From: Verrucomicrobiia bacterium
Lineage (GTDB): Bacteria; Verrucomicrobiota; Verrucomicrobiia; Limisphaerales; UBA8199
Direction of reading: 5' to 3'
Assembly: GCA_035946615.1 (NCBI GenBank)
Contig: DASYZB010000027.1
Location: 1 to 64,000 of the forward strand
Length of the DNA: 64,000 nt
A program made the translations under genes and the position numbers. Positions 16,535-26,998 of this stretch are shown one piece after another; position 1 is the first letter of the stretch, and every line of letters begins with the position of its first letter. The notes beneath the pieces are model-generated. The model saw only the letters and a list, made by a program, of their open reading frames with translations. It had not been told where the DNA came from and ran no database searches.

Positions 16535-17308
16535 ATGCCAGACCTATCCGCCTTAACCAAAATAATCCCCGCCATTGTGGTGGTGCTCATCCTGGTGGCA
16601 ATCATCTTGCCGCAGGCCATGCGGATTCTGCGCGAATACGAGCGCGGTGTTATTTTCCGCCTCGGCAAATTGCTCGGGGCCAAGGGGCCGGGTTTGATTA
16701 TTCTCATCCCGATTGTGGACCGCATGGTGAAGATGGACCTGCGCGTGGTAACCATCGACGTCTCGAAGCAAGAGATTATGACCCGTGACAACGTGCCCGC
16801 TACGGTGGATGCGGTGGTCTATTTTCGGGTCGTGGACCCGATGGCCGCAGTGGTCAAGGTGGAGAATTTTTGGAAGGCCACTTCGTTGATCGCGCAGACC
16901 ACCCTGAGGAGCGTGCTGGGCCAGGCCCCGTTGGACGACCTGCTCTCCCAGCGTGATGTGATCAATCAGAAGTTGCAGGAGATTATCGACCGCCAAACCG
17001 AGCCGTGGGGCATCAAGGTGACCGCCGTCGAGGTGAAGGACGTGGCGCTGCCCGACAGCATGAAGCGGGCGATGGCCAAACAAGCGGAGGCCGAACGGGA
17101 GCGCCGGGCAAAGATTGTCAACGCCGAAGGCGAGTTTCAAGCGGCCGAGAAAATGGTGCAGGCGGCCGCCCTGATCAGCAAAGAGCCCATCGCGCTCCAA
17201 CTCCGCTTCCTTCAGACCATGCGCGAGATTGCGAGCGAGCACAACACCACCACCTTCCTGCCGGTGCCGATTGATCTGTTCGCCCCGTTCCTGAAGGGAA
17301 AGGCGTAG
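16535..17308 (+). CDS. Slipin (SPFH/stomatin-like membrane protein)
   Basis: About 257 residues. An N-terminal TM segment ([14 protein letters not shown]) is followed by the SPFH/band-7 domain with [34 protein letters not shown] and the [17 protein letters not shown] helix, matching slipins. The C-terminus ends in LPVPIDLF, also typical. These proteins form oligomers in the inner membrane and organise or protect membrane domains. A GTG at 16526 in the same frame is an alternative start. Slipins often pair with an NfeD gene, but none is adjacent here. A small coiled-coil gene follows after 18 bp. Confidence 0.92.
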   Translation: MPDLSALTKIIPAIVVVLILVAIILPQAMRILREYERGVIFRLGKLLGAKGPGLIILIPIVDRMVKMDLRVVTIDVSKQEIMTRDNVPATVDAVVYFRVVDPMAAVVKVENFWKATSLIAQTTLRSVLGQAPLDDLLSQRDVINQKLQEIIDRQTEPWGIKVTAVEVKDVALPDSMKRAMAKQAEAERERRAKIVNAEGEFQAAEKMVQAAALISKEPIALQLRFLQTMREIASEHNTTTFLPVPIDLFAPFLKGKA

Positions 17309-17326
17309 CCGCCACCATCGACAATC

Positions 17327-17623
17327 ATGACTTATGAATCAGTTTTTCGCCTTACCGAAGGGCGCGGGGAGTCAAGCCTGCCTCCTCCACTGATTTCAAC
17401 CCATGAAGGAAGCGTTCGAGGCGCTCATATTGTAGTTGAGTGCGTTCCGGAGGAACTTGAGCAGTCTCAACTCAACCACCTCAAAGAGGAGGTGGAGAAC
17501 ACCAACAGGAAGTTCTCGGAATGGGCCGCCAAGAATAATGCAGAAATCCTGCGGCAGCTACGAGAGCGGGTGGCGGCCCGAGAGCAGTTGGAGAATTTGA
17601 GAAACAGGCGGAGGTTCGACTAA
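17327..17623 (+). CDS. Small coiled-coil hypothetical protein
   Basis: A 98-residue frame 18 bp behind the slipin gene. The N-terminal half is mixed and beta-like. The second half (from about residue 45) is a charged helix rich in Glu, Arg and Asn (LNHLKEEVENTNRKF) and probably a coiled coil. No known domain. Close spacing and codon use support translation with the slipin gene. A weak ribosome site leaves the start uncertain. Confidence 0.5.
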   Translation: MTYESVFRLTEGRGESSLPPPLISTHEGSVRGAHIVVECVPEELEQSQLNHLKEEVENTNRKFSEWAAKNNAEILRQLRERVAAREQLENLRNRRRFD

Positions 17624-17779
17624 CGAGAGAGAGCTGGAAACGAAATGGATGCTAAAATCCTCCTAACCAGCGTCTCCACTTCCTGAATGATCCCCCAACA
17701 AGACAGCATGACTTGGCGACGACCTGATCGCGGCGCGGTTGCGGTTCCCAGACTGCGGGCATGGCTCGTTTTTCAAGTC

Positions 17780-17920
17780 GAGGAGAGCGAACGACATCCT
17801 GGGCCTTACACCCGGGTGCTGAATTTCACGCCCTACTACCATTGGCGATGGAAGCATGCCCTGCACCACGCCAGCGCGGGCAACCTGGACGGGCGCGGCG
17901 CCGGCGAGCCAACCAGGTGA
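17780..17920 (+). pseudogene. Fatty acid desaturase remnant
   Basis: The frame reads LNFTPYYHWRWKHALHHASA then GNLDGRGAGE, which closely resembles the second His-box region of membrane fatty acid desaturases (H-x-x-HH followed by G-LD-RG). The other His boxes and the TM segments are missing, and the sequence before it does not match. This is a fragment. The remainder of the 417-bp gap 17624-18040 shows nothing further. Confidence 0.5.
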
Positions 17921-18040
17921 TAAAGGGAAGCGTGCCATCATGGCTCCACTGTGGCATATTCTAAGGAAATGGGGCGTCCTGTGTGAACTGAGGGAATCAT
18001 CCTGAATACTGCGTCCGGAAAAGGAATCAGCCTGGAGGGG

Positions 18041-21000
18041 TTGCTGAGCAGAGTGGCTGAGCACGTGCAGGTGCGCCCTCCGCCAGAGGAACCGCCGCTG
18101 CGGGGAGAAGTCTTCAGCCTCGAACAACTCGTCCAGCACGCCAAGACCCTGGCCGAGAATCATCCCGTCGTCACCCGGCGAGGAGCCAACCGGTTGCTGG
18201 CGCGGCTAGGTGAAAATGAGCAGGTTTTAAGCACCTACAATCGGGCGACCCAGGCCGTGGACCAATCCCGGCGCGTTACCCACGCGGCTGAATGGCTGCT
18301 CGATAATTTTTACCTGATCGAAGAGCAAATCCAGATGGCTCGAAGACATTTGCCCCGCGGGTACAGCCGGGAGTTGCCGCGCCTCATTTCGGGTCCTTCG
18401 GCCAGGTTGCCGCGGGTCTACGACCTGGTGCTCGAACTGATTTCGCATGTCGATGCTCAGATTGATGCCGGACCGCTGCGCGCCTTCATCGCGGCCTATC
18501 AAACCGTATCGACCTTGAAACTGGGCGAGCTGTGGGCCATTCCCATCATGCTCCGGCTGGCCTTGATTGAGAATTTGCGGCGGGTCACCTCGCGCCTGAC
18601 GATCGGCCGGCAGGAGCGCAATCTCGCCGACTTCTGGGTTGAGCGCCTGCAGGAAATGTCCAAGGAGAATCCCGCGCACCTCGTCGTCGTGGTGGCCGAG
18701 ATGGCGCAGTCCACGCTGCCTTTGTCGAGCGCCTTCGTGGCGGAGTTTTCGCAACGCTTGTCGCGCCAAAGCCCGGCGATGCACCTGGCGCGGACCTGGC
18801 TGGAGCAGCGGCTTACTGAGCAAGGGCTCTCCATAGAACAACTGGTCCATCTGGAGAGTCAGAATCAGGCCGCCGACCAGGTCTCCGTGAGCCACACGAT
18901 CAACAGTCTGCGCTTTCTAGGCGCCCTCGACTGGCGCGAGTTTGTGGAGGCCATGAGCCCGGTCGATCAGATGCTCCGCCTCGATCCCTCAGGGGTTTAC
19001 GGGAAGATGGATTTCTTCACCCGCGACCGCTACCGCCATTCCGTCGAGACCATTTCCCGCTACAGCAAACTCGCTGAATCGGAGCTGGCGCGCCAGGCCG
19101 TCCAACTGGCCGAAGCCGGTGCGCGGGAAAAGGGCTTTCAAGACCGGAGTGCTCATGTGGGTTTTTACTTGATCGACAAAGGCCTGGCAGCGCTGGAAAA
19201 AGCGGCCGACATGCGAGAGCCCTGGCGGACCGCCTTCGAACGGCGTATCCGGTCCTTTCCGCTGGCGTTCTATACAGGCGGAGTTTTCCTGCTCACGGCG
19301 GTGGGGAGTCTGGGACTAATGCGCCAGGCGCAAGCGCTCGAGATGCAGTGGTGGAAGCTGCTATTCTTCAGCCTCGTATTCCTGCTCTGTTCCAGCCAAT
19401 TAGCCGTGGCGTTGATGAATTGGCTTTCCACCCTGCTGGTCAAACCGCGCCTGCTGCCGCGTTTGGATTTCTCGACCGGCATCGCGGCGGAGTGCGCCAC
19501 CATGGTGGTCGTGCCGACGATGCTGACGAACGCCCTGGCGGTCGACCGGCTCATCGAGAGTTTGGAGATTCACTACCTGGCCAATCGCGACCAGAATTTG
19601 CGCTTTGGGTTGCTGACTGATTATCAGGACGCAGCGGAGGAGAGCTGTCCGCAAGACGCCTCGTTGCTCCAGCGGGTTTGCTCGGGTGTCGAAATGCTCA
19701 ACGCCAAATACCAATCCGACCGGTCTAACATTTTCTTCCTCTTCCACCGGCCACGCCGCTGGAACAAAACCGAAGGTCGCTGGATGGGTTATGAGCGCAA
19801 GCGGGGCAAGCTGACTGAGTTCAATGCCCTGCTCCGCGGCGGCTCCCGAGACCGCTTTGCCCAAATCGTCGGCGATACCACGATCCTGCCAGCCATCAAA
19901 TTCGTTATTACGCTCGACACCGATACCCAGCTTCCCCGCGATGCCGCCCGGCAGCTCGCTGGAACGATGGCGCATCCGCTGAACCGACCCCAGTTCGATC
20001 CCGCGAAGGGCGTGGTAACCGAAGGTTACGGCATCCTGCAGCCGCGGGTGGGAGTGAGCCTGCCCTGTGCCGGACGTTCCTGGTTTGTCAAACTGTTCGC
20101 CGGCGACGTTGGGATCGACCCATACACGCGGGCGGTTTCAGACGTTTACCAGGATGTTTTTCAGGAAGGATCGTTTATTGGCAAGGGGATCTATGACGTG
20201 GATGTATTCCAACAGGCCGTCGCCGGCCGTTTCCCCGAAAACACCGTTCTTAGCCATGATTTGATCGAGTCCTGCCATGCTCGCTCAGGGCTGGTCAGCG
20301 ACGTGGAGTTGTACGAAGAATATCCCACCCGTTACAACACGGAGGCCAATCGGCGGCATCGCTGGATTCGCGGTGATTGGCAAATCGCCCAGTGGCTGTT
20401 GCCCCGTGTTCCTGGGCCGGATGCCCGCCGCGTCGCTAACCCCCTGTCCGGCTTGTCGCAATGGAAGATCCTGGACAATCTCCGGCGCAGCCTTGTCCCT
20501 GCCGGCTTGCTGCTGCTGCTGCTCGGCAGTTGGATACTGGTCCCGGGCCTCGGTTCGATCGGCCCCGTGTTGGCCCTGTTGATCATCACCCTGCCAGCCT
20601 GCTTGTCGGGGATCGTCGAAGTGTTTCGCAAGCGGCGGGAAGTATCGCTTGGGCTGCACGCGCGCGGGCTGGCTGGGGTGTTCGGGCGCCAGCTTGGCCA
20701 GGCCTTTCTCACATTCGTCTTCCTGCCCTACGACGCGTTCATCAGCCTGGATGCCGTGGTTCGCACGCTGGTGCGATTGGTGTTTACGCGCAAACGTCTG
20801 TTGGAATGGCAAACCGCCGGCGAGGCCGAACACGCCGCCCGCAGCGATCTCTTGGAGTTCTATTCGACTATGTGGATCGGCCCGGCCGTCAGCGTCGCCT
20901 GCGCCGCTTTCCTGGGTTGGCTGCAGCCCGGGCAATTGCCGTTCGCCGCGCTCATCCTGGGTCTTTGGCTGGCTTCTCCCTTGATCGCCTGGCGTATCAG

Positions 21001-24000
21001 CCAGCCGATCGAGCCTTCGTCGGCGCCGGAGCTAAAGCCCAGGCAAGTGGCCTTCCTTCGGCGAAGGGCCCGCAAGACATGGCGTTTCTTTGAAACGTTC
21101 ATTACCGCACAAGAAAACTGGCTGCCCCCGGATAATTTCCAGGAAGAGCCCGAGCCGGTTCTGGCTTCTCGCACGTCTCCGACCAACATGGGATTGGCCC
21201 TGCTGGCCTACCTGGCGGCGCGCGACTTCGGCTATCTGTCAGTGGGTCAACTCCTGCGGAGGACGGAGGATGCCCTCAGTGCCATGCAACGCCTCGAACG
21301 ACACCGTGGTCACTTCTTCAATTGGTATGATACCCGTACCCTCAAGCCCCTGCTTCCGCTCTATGTTTCCAGCGTGGACAGCGGTAATCTCGCAGGGCAT
21401 TTATTGACCTTGGGTCCTGGACTGGCGGAGTTAAACAACCAACCCATCCTCGCACCTCAAGTTTTTGTTGGTCTCTCCGACACGGTGGGCATACTCCAGG
21501 AACTGGCCGTCCGAAATCCAGACCTGGAGCATCTCAAGACGGATCTGGCGCAGCCGCCGGAAACCCTCAGCGCCGGAGTTGACTTGCTGCGGCGGACGGC
21601 CGAGCGGGCCGCCAGATGGGCGGCTGCGCTCAAGCGGGGAACTGGAGAGGAAGTGAAATGGTGGGTCGCATCTCTCGAACGAAGCTGCCGCGAGCATCTG
21701 GAAGATGTGCTGTTCCTGGCGCCGTGGTTGAGCTTGGCGTCCGGGTCTGGAGCGCAGATTCCTCACAAAGCCGAATCGGGCCAAATTGGTGCTACGCTCC
21801 CGGCGAAGCTCGCCGCGCTCGATCTGGCGCCCAGTTTGCGCCAGGTGGCAGAATTGGATGAAACACTTTGTCCACTGCTCGAAAAGGCGTTGCAAACCCA
21901 TAGCGCCAAGCCTGCCTCAGACGGGAACCTGGAAGAGGCGGCGCAGCTTAACCCATGGTTGCGCTGTCTCCAGGAAGCCAGCCGCCGCGCCCGCCAGCGC
22001 ATCCTGACACTGGAAACCTTGGAGAGGCAAACCGCCGCGATGGCCGAGATGGACTTCAGCTTTTTGTTCGATCCGGTGCGCAAGCTCTTCTCGATCGGCT
22101 TCAATGTTAGCGAACGCCGCAGTGACGCCAGCTATTATGATCTGCTGGCGTCGGAGGCTCGTTTATGCAGCTATGCTGCCATTGCGCAAGGGCAGGTTTC
22201 GCAGGACCACTGGTTTTCCTTGGGCCGCTTGCTGGTGGAGGTCGGGGGCGATCCGGTGTTGGCCTCGTGGAGCGGGTCAATGTTTGAGTATTTGATGCCG
22301 CTGCTGGTGATGCCCGACTATGAAAACACACTGCTGGGTCAAACGTGTATCGGGGCCGTCCGGCAGCAGATCCAGTACGGGCGGCTGCGGGGCATTCCTT
22401 GGGGTGTTTCCGAATCTGGCTACAATCGAACCGACGCTCACTTGAATTATCAGTACCGCGCCTTTGGGGTGCCGGGCCTGGGTTTGAAGCGCGGCTTGAG
22501 CGAGGATCTGGTGATCGCCCCTTATGCGACGGTGATGGCACTGATGGTAGCGCCGCGGGAGGCCTGCGACAACCTTGAACAACTCGCCCTGGATGGCCGC
22601 GAGGGAACCTACGGATTTTACGAGGCGGTGGATTATACTCCCTCGCGCTTGCCCCCGGGCCAGTCCAGCGTCACCATCCGCTCGTTTATGGCCCATCACC
22701 AAGGGATGAGCCTGCTGGCCCTGGCGCATCGTATGCTGGATCGTCCCATGCAACGGCGCTTCCTGTCGTGCCCTGCTTTCCGGGCCGCTGACTTGCTCTT
22801 GCAGGAACGGGTCCCCAACACCACCGCCAAGGTGCTCTCCACCGAGTATGAATTGGTCGAATCGCGCAGGTTTGGCGGCGATGGCGAGGGCCTCATGCGC
22901 GTCTTCACCGACCCCGATCTGCACGCGCCCGAAGTCCACCTCTTGTCCAACGGCCGCTATCACGTGATGGTCAGCAGTGCTGGCGGCGGTTATAGCCGCT
23001 GGCGGGACCTCGCCGTCACCCGTTGGCGTGAGGATGCCACTCGCGATTGCTGGGGCACTTTTATCTATTTGCGCGATGTGGCCACGGGCGAATTCTGGTC
23101 CGCCGCTCACCAGCCGTGCCGGCCCGCCACCAAACGCTATGAGGCCATCTTCACCCAAGCGCGCGCCGAATTCCGCCAGCACTACGCCAGCCTGGAAATC
23201 CATACCGAAATCAGTGTCTCTCCCGAAGACGACATCGAGTTGCGCCGCGTGATTCTCACCAACCATTCACACGCCCAGCGCATTATCGAACTAACCAGCT
23301 ATTCCGAGGTGGTGCTCGCTGCCTCGGCTGCGGACGCGTCTCATCCGGCCTTCAGCAACCTGTTCGTGCAAACTGAGTTCGTGGGGCTCCGTCCGGCAGT
23401 TCTTTGCACCCGCCGCCCCCGCGCGGAAGGGGAAAAGCCGCCCTGGTTCTTTAGCATCCTGGTAGGTCAGGATGGCGAGCCGGGCGAGGTCTCCTGCGAA
23501 ACCGACCGTGCCAGGTTCATAGGCAGAGGCAGGACCTTGGCCGAGCCAGCCGCTTTGCAGACGATTTCGCCGCTGTCTAACACCGTCGGTTCTGTTCTGG
23601 ACCCCATCGCCTCGTTACGGCGCACGGTGACATTAACGCCCCACGGGACCACGCGCGTCGATCTGATCATGGGCATGGCCGAGAGCCGGGAGGCGGCGCT
23701 GGGGCTGGTGGAAAAATACTACAACCCCCGCATGGCTGATCGGGCCCTCGACCTCGCCTGGACCCACAGTCAGGTCACCCTCCGCCACATCAATGCCTCC
23801 GAAGCCGATGCGCAACTCTATGCTCGGTTGGCCGGTGCCTTGGTTTATGCCAATCCCGCTCGCCGCGCCGCTTCCGGCGTGTTGCTGAATAACCGCCGCG
23901 GGCAAAGCGGACTTTGGGGCTACGGCATCTCCGGTGACCTGCCGATCGTCCTACTCCGCGTCAGCGACCCCGCGCGGCTTGACCTCCTCCAGCAACTTCT

Positions 24001-26761
24001 CCAGGCCCACTCCTACTGGCGGATGAAAGGGTTGCCGGTCGATCTGGTGATTCTGAATGAAGACGTTTCGGTGTATCGCCAGCCCTTGCACGACCAAATT
24101 CTTAGCCTGATTGCCTCTGGCATCGAAGCCCAAGTGCTCGATAAGTCGGGTGGCATCTTTGTCCGACGCCTGGATCAGGTCTCGAGCGAAGACCGTGTGC
24201 TACTTCAATCAGTCGCGCGCCTCGTGCTGGCCGACGAGAACGGAACACTGCGAGAACAGTTGGAACAGCCGGCGGCCGTCGAACCGAAGGCCCCGGTCCT
24301 CACGCCAAATCATTACCCGGTCCGCGCTTCGCCTAAGCCGCTCCCGCCGCGAGAATTGATTTTTCATAACGGCCTGGGTGGCTTCACCCCGGACGGACGA
24401 GAATACGTCATTACGCTGTCAGCCGACCAGGCAACCCCCGCGCCCTGGGTGAATGTCCTGGCCAATCCCTACTTCGGAACGGTTATTTCGGAGAACGGCA
24501 GCGCTTACACCTGGGTTGAAAATTGCCACGAGTTTCGCTTGACGCCCTGGAATAATGATCCCATCAGCGATTCTACGGGTGAAGCCTTCTACATTCGGGA
24601 TGAGCAGACCGGACAATTCTGGTCACCGACCCCGTCGCCTGCCCGCGGCACAACACCCTACGTTATCCGCCACGGCTTCGGTTATTGCGTGTTTGAACAC
24701 ACCGAACACGGCATCGCCTCCGAGTTGACCGTTTACGTGGCGATGGACGCGCCAGTGAAGTTCGCGGCTTTTAAACTGCGCAATGTTTCCGGCCGGCCAC
24801 GCCAGATCTCGCTTACCGGCTACTGGGAATGGGTTCTGGGAGAACTTCGCCACAAGACCTCGCTGCACGTGCAGACCGAGGTGGAAACGAAAACCGGCGC
24901 CTTGCTGGCACGCAATCCTTTCAATACGGAGTTCGCCGAACGGATCGCCTTCGTGGACGCCAGTGATTCGAAGCGAACCTTCACCGGCGATCGGAGGGAA
25001 TTTCTTGGTCGAAACGGCAGCCTCTCCGACCCCAGAGCCCTGAAGCGGACACGGCTTTCAGGAAAAACCGGAGCGGGGTTGGACCCTTGCGGCGCGGTGC
25101 AAGTGACTTTTGATTTGGCCCCCGGACAGCAACGGGAAACCAGCTTCCGGCTTGGGGTGGGCCGGAACATCGCTGACGTGCAAACACTGGTTCGCCGATT
25201 CCACTCAGCGGAGGCCAGCCGCGGCGCCCTCGAAGGCGTTTGGCAATATTGGAACCGAACACTCGGCGCAGTGCAGGTTGAAACCCCGGACCTTTCCGTG
25301 AACGTGCTGGCCAACGGGTGGCTGCTGTATCAGACCTTGAGCAGCCGCCTGTGGGCCCGAACCGGGTTTTATCAATCGGGGGGAGCATTTGGTTTCCGCG
25401 ACCAATTGCAGGATGTCACGGCGCTGGTTTATGCCGAGCCGGCCCTCACCCGCGAACATCTCTTGCGCGCGGCGGCGCATCAGTTCCGCGAAGGCGATGT
25501 GCAGCATTGGTGGCATCCTACCGCCGGGCGCGGCGTGCGCACTCACTTCTCCGATGACTTCTTGTGGCTGCCTTACGCCGCTTGCCGCTACATCGCATGC
25601 GTGGCCGACACCGGCGTGCTGGATGAGTTGGTTCCCTTTCTGGAAGGCCGGCCCCTTAAAGCCGAGGAGGAGTCGTACTACGATTTGCCCCAACGCTCCG
25701 AAGAGTCCGCCACGCTCTATCAACACTGCGTTCGCGCCATTGAACATGGACTCACCTTCGGCCCGCATGGCCTGCCTCTCATGGGTTGCGGGGACTGGAA
25801 CGATGGAATGAATCTGGTGGGCAAAGACGGGCGCGGAGAAAGCGTTTGGCTGGCGTTTTTTCTCTATGACGTGCTGATGCGGTTTGGCGATTTGGCGCGC
25901 CAGCGCAACGATACTCCATTTGCTGAGCGCTGCCTCGCCCAGGCGCGGCAACTGCAACAAAACATCGAGCAACACGCCTGGGACGGCCAGTGGTATCGCC
26001 GTGCGTATTTCGACAACGGCGAACCTTTGGGCTCGCACATGAATCCAGAATGTCAGATTGATTCCCTGTCGCAAAGCTGGGCGGTTATCAGCCGTGCGGC
26101 TAATCCCCAGCGCGCATCCCAGGCCATGGAGGCTGTGAGCGAACGGCTTGTCCGTCGCGAGGCCGGGTTGATCCAGCTTTTCGATCCGCCTTTCGATCAC
26201 TCCTCCCTTAACCCGGGCTACATCAAGGCTTACATCCCCGGCGTGCGAGAAAATGGCGGCCAATACACCCATGGCGCGGTTTGGGCCATCATGGCCTTCG
26301 CGCTGATGGGAGACACCGACCGGGCTTGGGACCTATTTGCCTTGCTCAATCCCCTCCATCACGGCGCCACCGCGAGCCAAATTGCAACCTACAAAGTCGA
26401 ACCCTATGTCGTGGCCGCCGACGTTTATAGCGTCGCACCTCATACCGGCCGAGGCGGTTGGACGTGGTATACGGGGTCTGCCGGTTGGATGTACCGCCTT
26501 CTGCTGGAAACGCTGCTGGGCGTGAATCTGGAAGGCAATCAACTGCGCCTGACCCCCAGCCTTCCGAAGGCGTGGAACACGTTCAGCGTCCATTACCGCT
26601 ATCGCCAAACCCAATACCACATTCGCATCACCCGGACTCCTGGCGCCTTTGCGGGTAACTGCCGGCTATGGCTCGATGGCCAAGCTCTTCCTGGTAACAC
26701 CTTTCCTTTGCTGGATGACTACCAGGAACATTCTGTCGAAATGCGCATTGCCAAGGGATAG
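18041..26761 (+). CDS. ndvB: Cyclic beta-1,2-glucan synthase (NdvB-like)
   Basis: A single frame of 2906 residues, close to the roughly 2800-2900 of rhizobial NdvB/ChvB. An N-terminal cytosolic region is followed by TM segments near residues 406-465. A GT84 glycosyltransferase domain has LDTDTQLPRD at about residue 624, and more TM helices lie near 820-855, 885-915 and 945-985. Two large beta-sandwich regions precede the C-terminal GH94 phosphorylase-type domain with GDWNDGMN at about 2584-2591, where Asp acts as the catalytic acid. The enzyme initiates, extends, trims and cyclises beta-1,2-glucan from UDP-glucose, which then acts in the periplasm in osmoprotection. The TTG at 18041 is a poor start: the frame is open back to 17987, and a CTG at 18002 has AGGGA in a good position, so the true N-terminus may be about 13 residues longer. 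Confidence 0.93.
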   Translation: MLSRVAEHVQVRPPPEEPPLRGEVFSLEQLVQHAKTLAENHPVVTRRGANRLLARLGENEQVLSTYNRATQAVDQSRRVTHAAEWLLDNFYLIEEQIQMARRHLPRGYSRELPRLISGPSARLPRVYDLVLELISHVDAQIDAGPLRAFIAAYQTVSTLKLGELWAIPIMLRLALIENLRRVTSRLTIGRQERNLADFWVERLQEMSKENPAHLVVVVAEMAQSTLPLSSAFVAEFSQRLSRQSPAMHLARTWLEQRLTEQGLSIEQLVHLESQNQAADQVSVSHTINSLRFLGALDWREFVEAMSPVDQMLRLDPSGVYGKMDFFTRDRYRHSVETISRYSKLAESELARQAVQLAEAGAREKGFQDRSAHVGFYLIDKGLAALEKAADMREPWRTAFERRIRSFPLAFYTGGVFLLTAVGSLGLMRQAQALEMQWWKLLFFSLVFLLCSSQLAVALMNWLSTLLVKPRLLPRLDFSTGIAAECATMVVVPTMLTNALAVDRLIESLEIHYLANRDQNLRFGLLTDYQDAAEESCPQDASLLQRVCSGVEMLNAKYQSDRSNIFFLFHRPRRWNKTEGRWMGYERKRGKLTEFNALLRGGSRDRFAQIVGDTTILPAIKFVITLDTDTQLPRDAARQLAGTMAHPLNRPQFDPAKGVVTEGYGILQPRVGVSLPCAGRSWFVKLFAGDVGIDPYTRAVSDVYQDVFQEGSFIGKGIYDVDVFQQAVAGRFPENTVLSHDLIESCHARSGLVSDVELYEEYPTRYNTEANRRHRWIRGDWQIAQWLLPRVPGPDARRVANPLSGLSQWKILDNLRRSLVPAGLLLLLLGSWILVPGLGSIGPVLALLIITLPACLSGIVEVFRKRREVSLGLHARGLAGVFGRQLGQAFLTFVFLPYDAFISLDAVVRTLVRLVFTRKRLLEWQTAGEAEHAARSDLLEFYSTMWIGPAVSVACAAFLGWLQPGQLPFAALILGLWLASPLIAWRISQPIEPSSAPELKPRQVAFLRRRARKTWRFFETFITAQENWLPPDNFQEEPEPVLASRTSPTNMGLALLAYLAARDFGYLSVGQLLRRTEDALSAMQRLERHRGHFFNWYDTRTLKPLLPLYVSSVDSGNLAGHLLTLGPGLAELNNQPILAPQVFVGLSDTVGILQELAVRNPDLEHLKTDLAQPPETLSAGVDLLRRTAERAARWAAALKRGTGEEVKWWVASLERSCREHLEDVLFLAPWLSLASGSGAQIPHKAESGQIGATLPAKLAALDLAPSLRQVAELDETLCPLLEKALQTHSAKPASDGNLEEAAQLNPWLRCLQEASRRARQRILTLETLERQTAAMAEMDFSFLFDPVRKLFSIGFNVSERRSDASYYDLLASEARLCSYAAIAQGQVSQDHWFSLGRLLVEVGGDPVLASWSGSMFEYLMPLLVMPDYENTLLGQTCIGAVRQQIQYGRLRGIPWGVSESGYNRTDAHLNYQYRAFGVPGLGLKRGLSEDLVIAPYATVMALMVAPREACDNLEQLALDGREGTYGFYEAVDYTPSRLPPGQSSVTIRSFMAHHQGMSLLALAHRMLDRPMQRRFLSCPAFRAADLLLQERVPNTTAKVLSTEYELVESRRFGGDGEGLMRVFTDPDLHAPEVHLLSNGRYHVMVSSAGGGYSRWRDLAVTRWREDATRDCWGTFIYLRDVATGEFWSAAHQPCRPATKRYEAIFTQARAEFRQHYASLEIHTEISVSPEDDIELRRVILTNHSHAQRIIELTSYSEVVLAASAADASHPAFSNLFVQTEFVGLRPAVLCTRRPRAEGEKPPWFFSILVGQDGEPGEVSCETDRARFIGRGRTLAEPAALQTISPLSNTVGSVLDPIASLRRTVTLTPHGTTRVDLIMGMAESREAALGLVEKYYNPRMADRALDLAWTHSQVTLRHINASEADAQLYARLAGALVYANPARRAASGVLLNNRRGQSGLWGYGISGDLPIVLLRVSDPARLDLLQQLLQAHSYWRMKGLPVDLVILNEDVSVYRQPLHDQILSLIASGIEAQVLDKSGGIFVRRLDQVSSEDRVLLQSVARLVLADENGTLREQLEQPAAVEPKAPVLTPNHYPVRASPKPLPPRELIFHNGLGGFTPDGREYVITLSADQATPAPWVNVLANPYFGTVISENGSAYTWVENCHEFRLTPWNNDPISDSTGEAFYIRDEQTGQFWSPTPSPARGTTPYVIRHGFGYCVFEHTEHGIASELTVYVAMDAPVKFAAFKLRNVSGRPRQISLTGYWEWVLGELRHKTSLHVQTEVETKTGALLARNPFNTEFAERIAFVDASDSKRTFTGDRREFLGRNGSLSDPRALKRTRLSGKTGAGLDPCGAVQVTFDLAPGQQRETSFRLGVGRNIADVQTLVRRFHSAEASRGALEGVWQYWNRTLGAVQVETPDLSVNVLANGWLLYQTLSSRLWARTGFYQSGGAFGFRDQLQDVTALVYAEPALTREHLLRAAAHQFREGDVQHWWHPTAGRGVRTHFSDDFLWLPYAACRYIACVADTGVLDELVPFLEGRPLKAEEESYYDLPQRSEESATLYQHCVRAIEHGLTFGPHGLPLMGCGDWNDGMNLVGKDGRGESVWLAFFLYDVLMRFGDLARQRNDTPFAERCLAQARQLQQNIEQHAWDGQWYRRAYFDNGEPLGSHMNPECQIDSLSQSWAVISRAANPQRASQAMEAVSERLVRREAGLIQLFDPPFDHSSLNPGYIKAYIPGVRENGGQYTHGAVWAIMAFALMGDTDRAWDLFALLNPLHHGATASQIATYKVEPYVVAADVYSVAPHTGRGGWTWYTGSAGWMYRLLLETLLGVNLEGNQLRLTPSLPKAWNTFSVHYRYRQTQYHIRITRTPGAFAGNCRLWLDGQALPGNTFPLLDDYQEHSVEMRIAKG

Positions 26762-26851
26762 CTTGCTCCACGAATCCCGAATGGGAGCTTGCAATCCCCT
26801 CGGTCCGGGAGCATGGTTGAGTCCCTTTCAAAGCCGCAGGTGAACAAAAAC

Positions 26852-26998
26852 ATGAGGCGAAAAGTAAATATCATGGGCGACAAGTCTCCTAAAGCAGTGA
26901 ACAAGCAAGCCACGCAGAAACAGGTCAAAGCCAGCAGCGACCGGCTTACAAAGCAGCAAGCCATTGCGGCGAAGCAAGTGGCCGGCAAGAAGAGCTAG
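26852..26998 (+). CDS. Small basic Lys/Gln/Ala-rich protein
   Basis: A 48-residue protein if started at ATG 26852, which has AGGTGA eight bases upstream; an internal ATG at 26873 gives MGDKSPKAVNKQATQKQ. The sequence is almost entirely Lys, Gln, Ala and Ser and ends AAKQVAGKKS. Tiny proteins starting MGDKSPK recur in many bacteria, including Verrucomicrobia, with no established role; nucleic-acid binding is plausible from charge only. It follows ndvB by 90 bp. Confidence 0.7.
   Translation: MRRKVNIMGDKSPKAVNKQATQKQVKASSDRLTKQQAIAAKQVAGKKS

Noticed and set aside
17663-18163. Minus-strand frame of 166 codons across the ndvB start
   Set aside because: Overlaps the ndvB N-terminus and the desaturase remnant; no family pattern.
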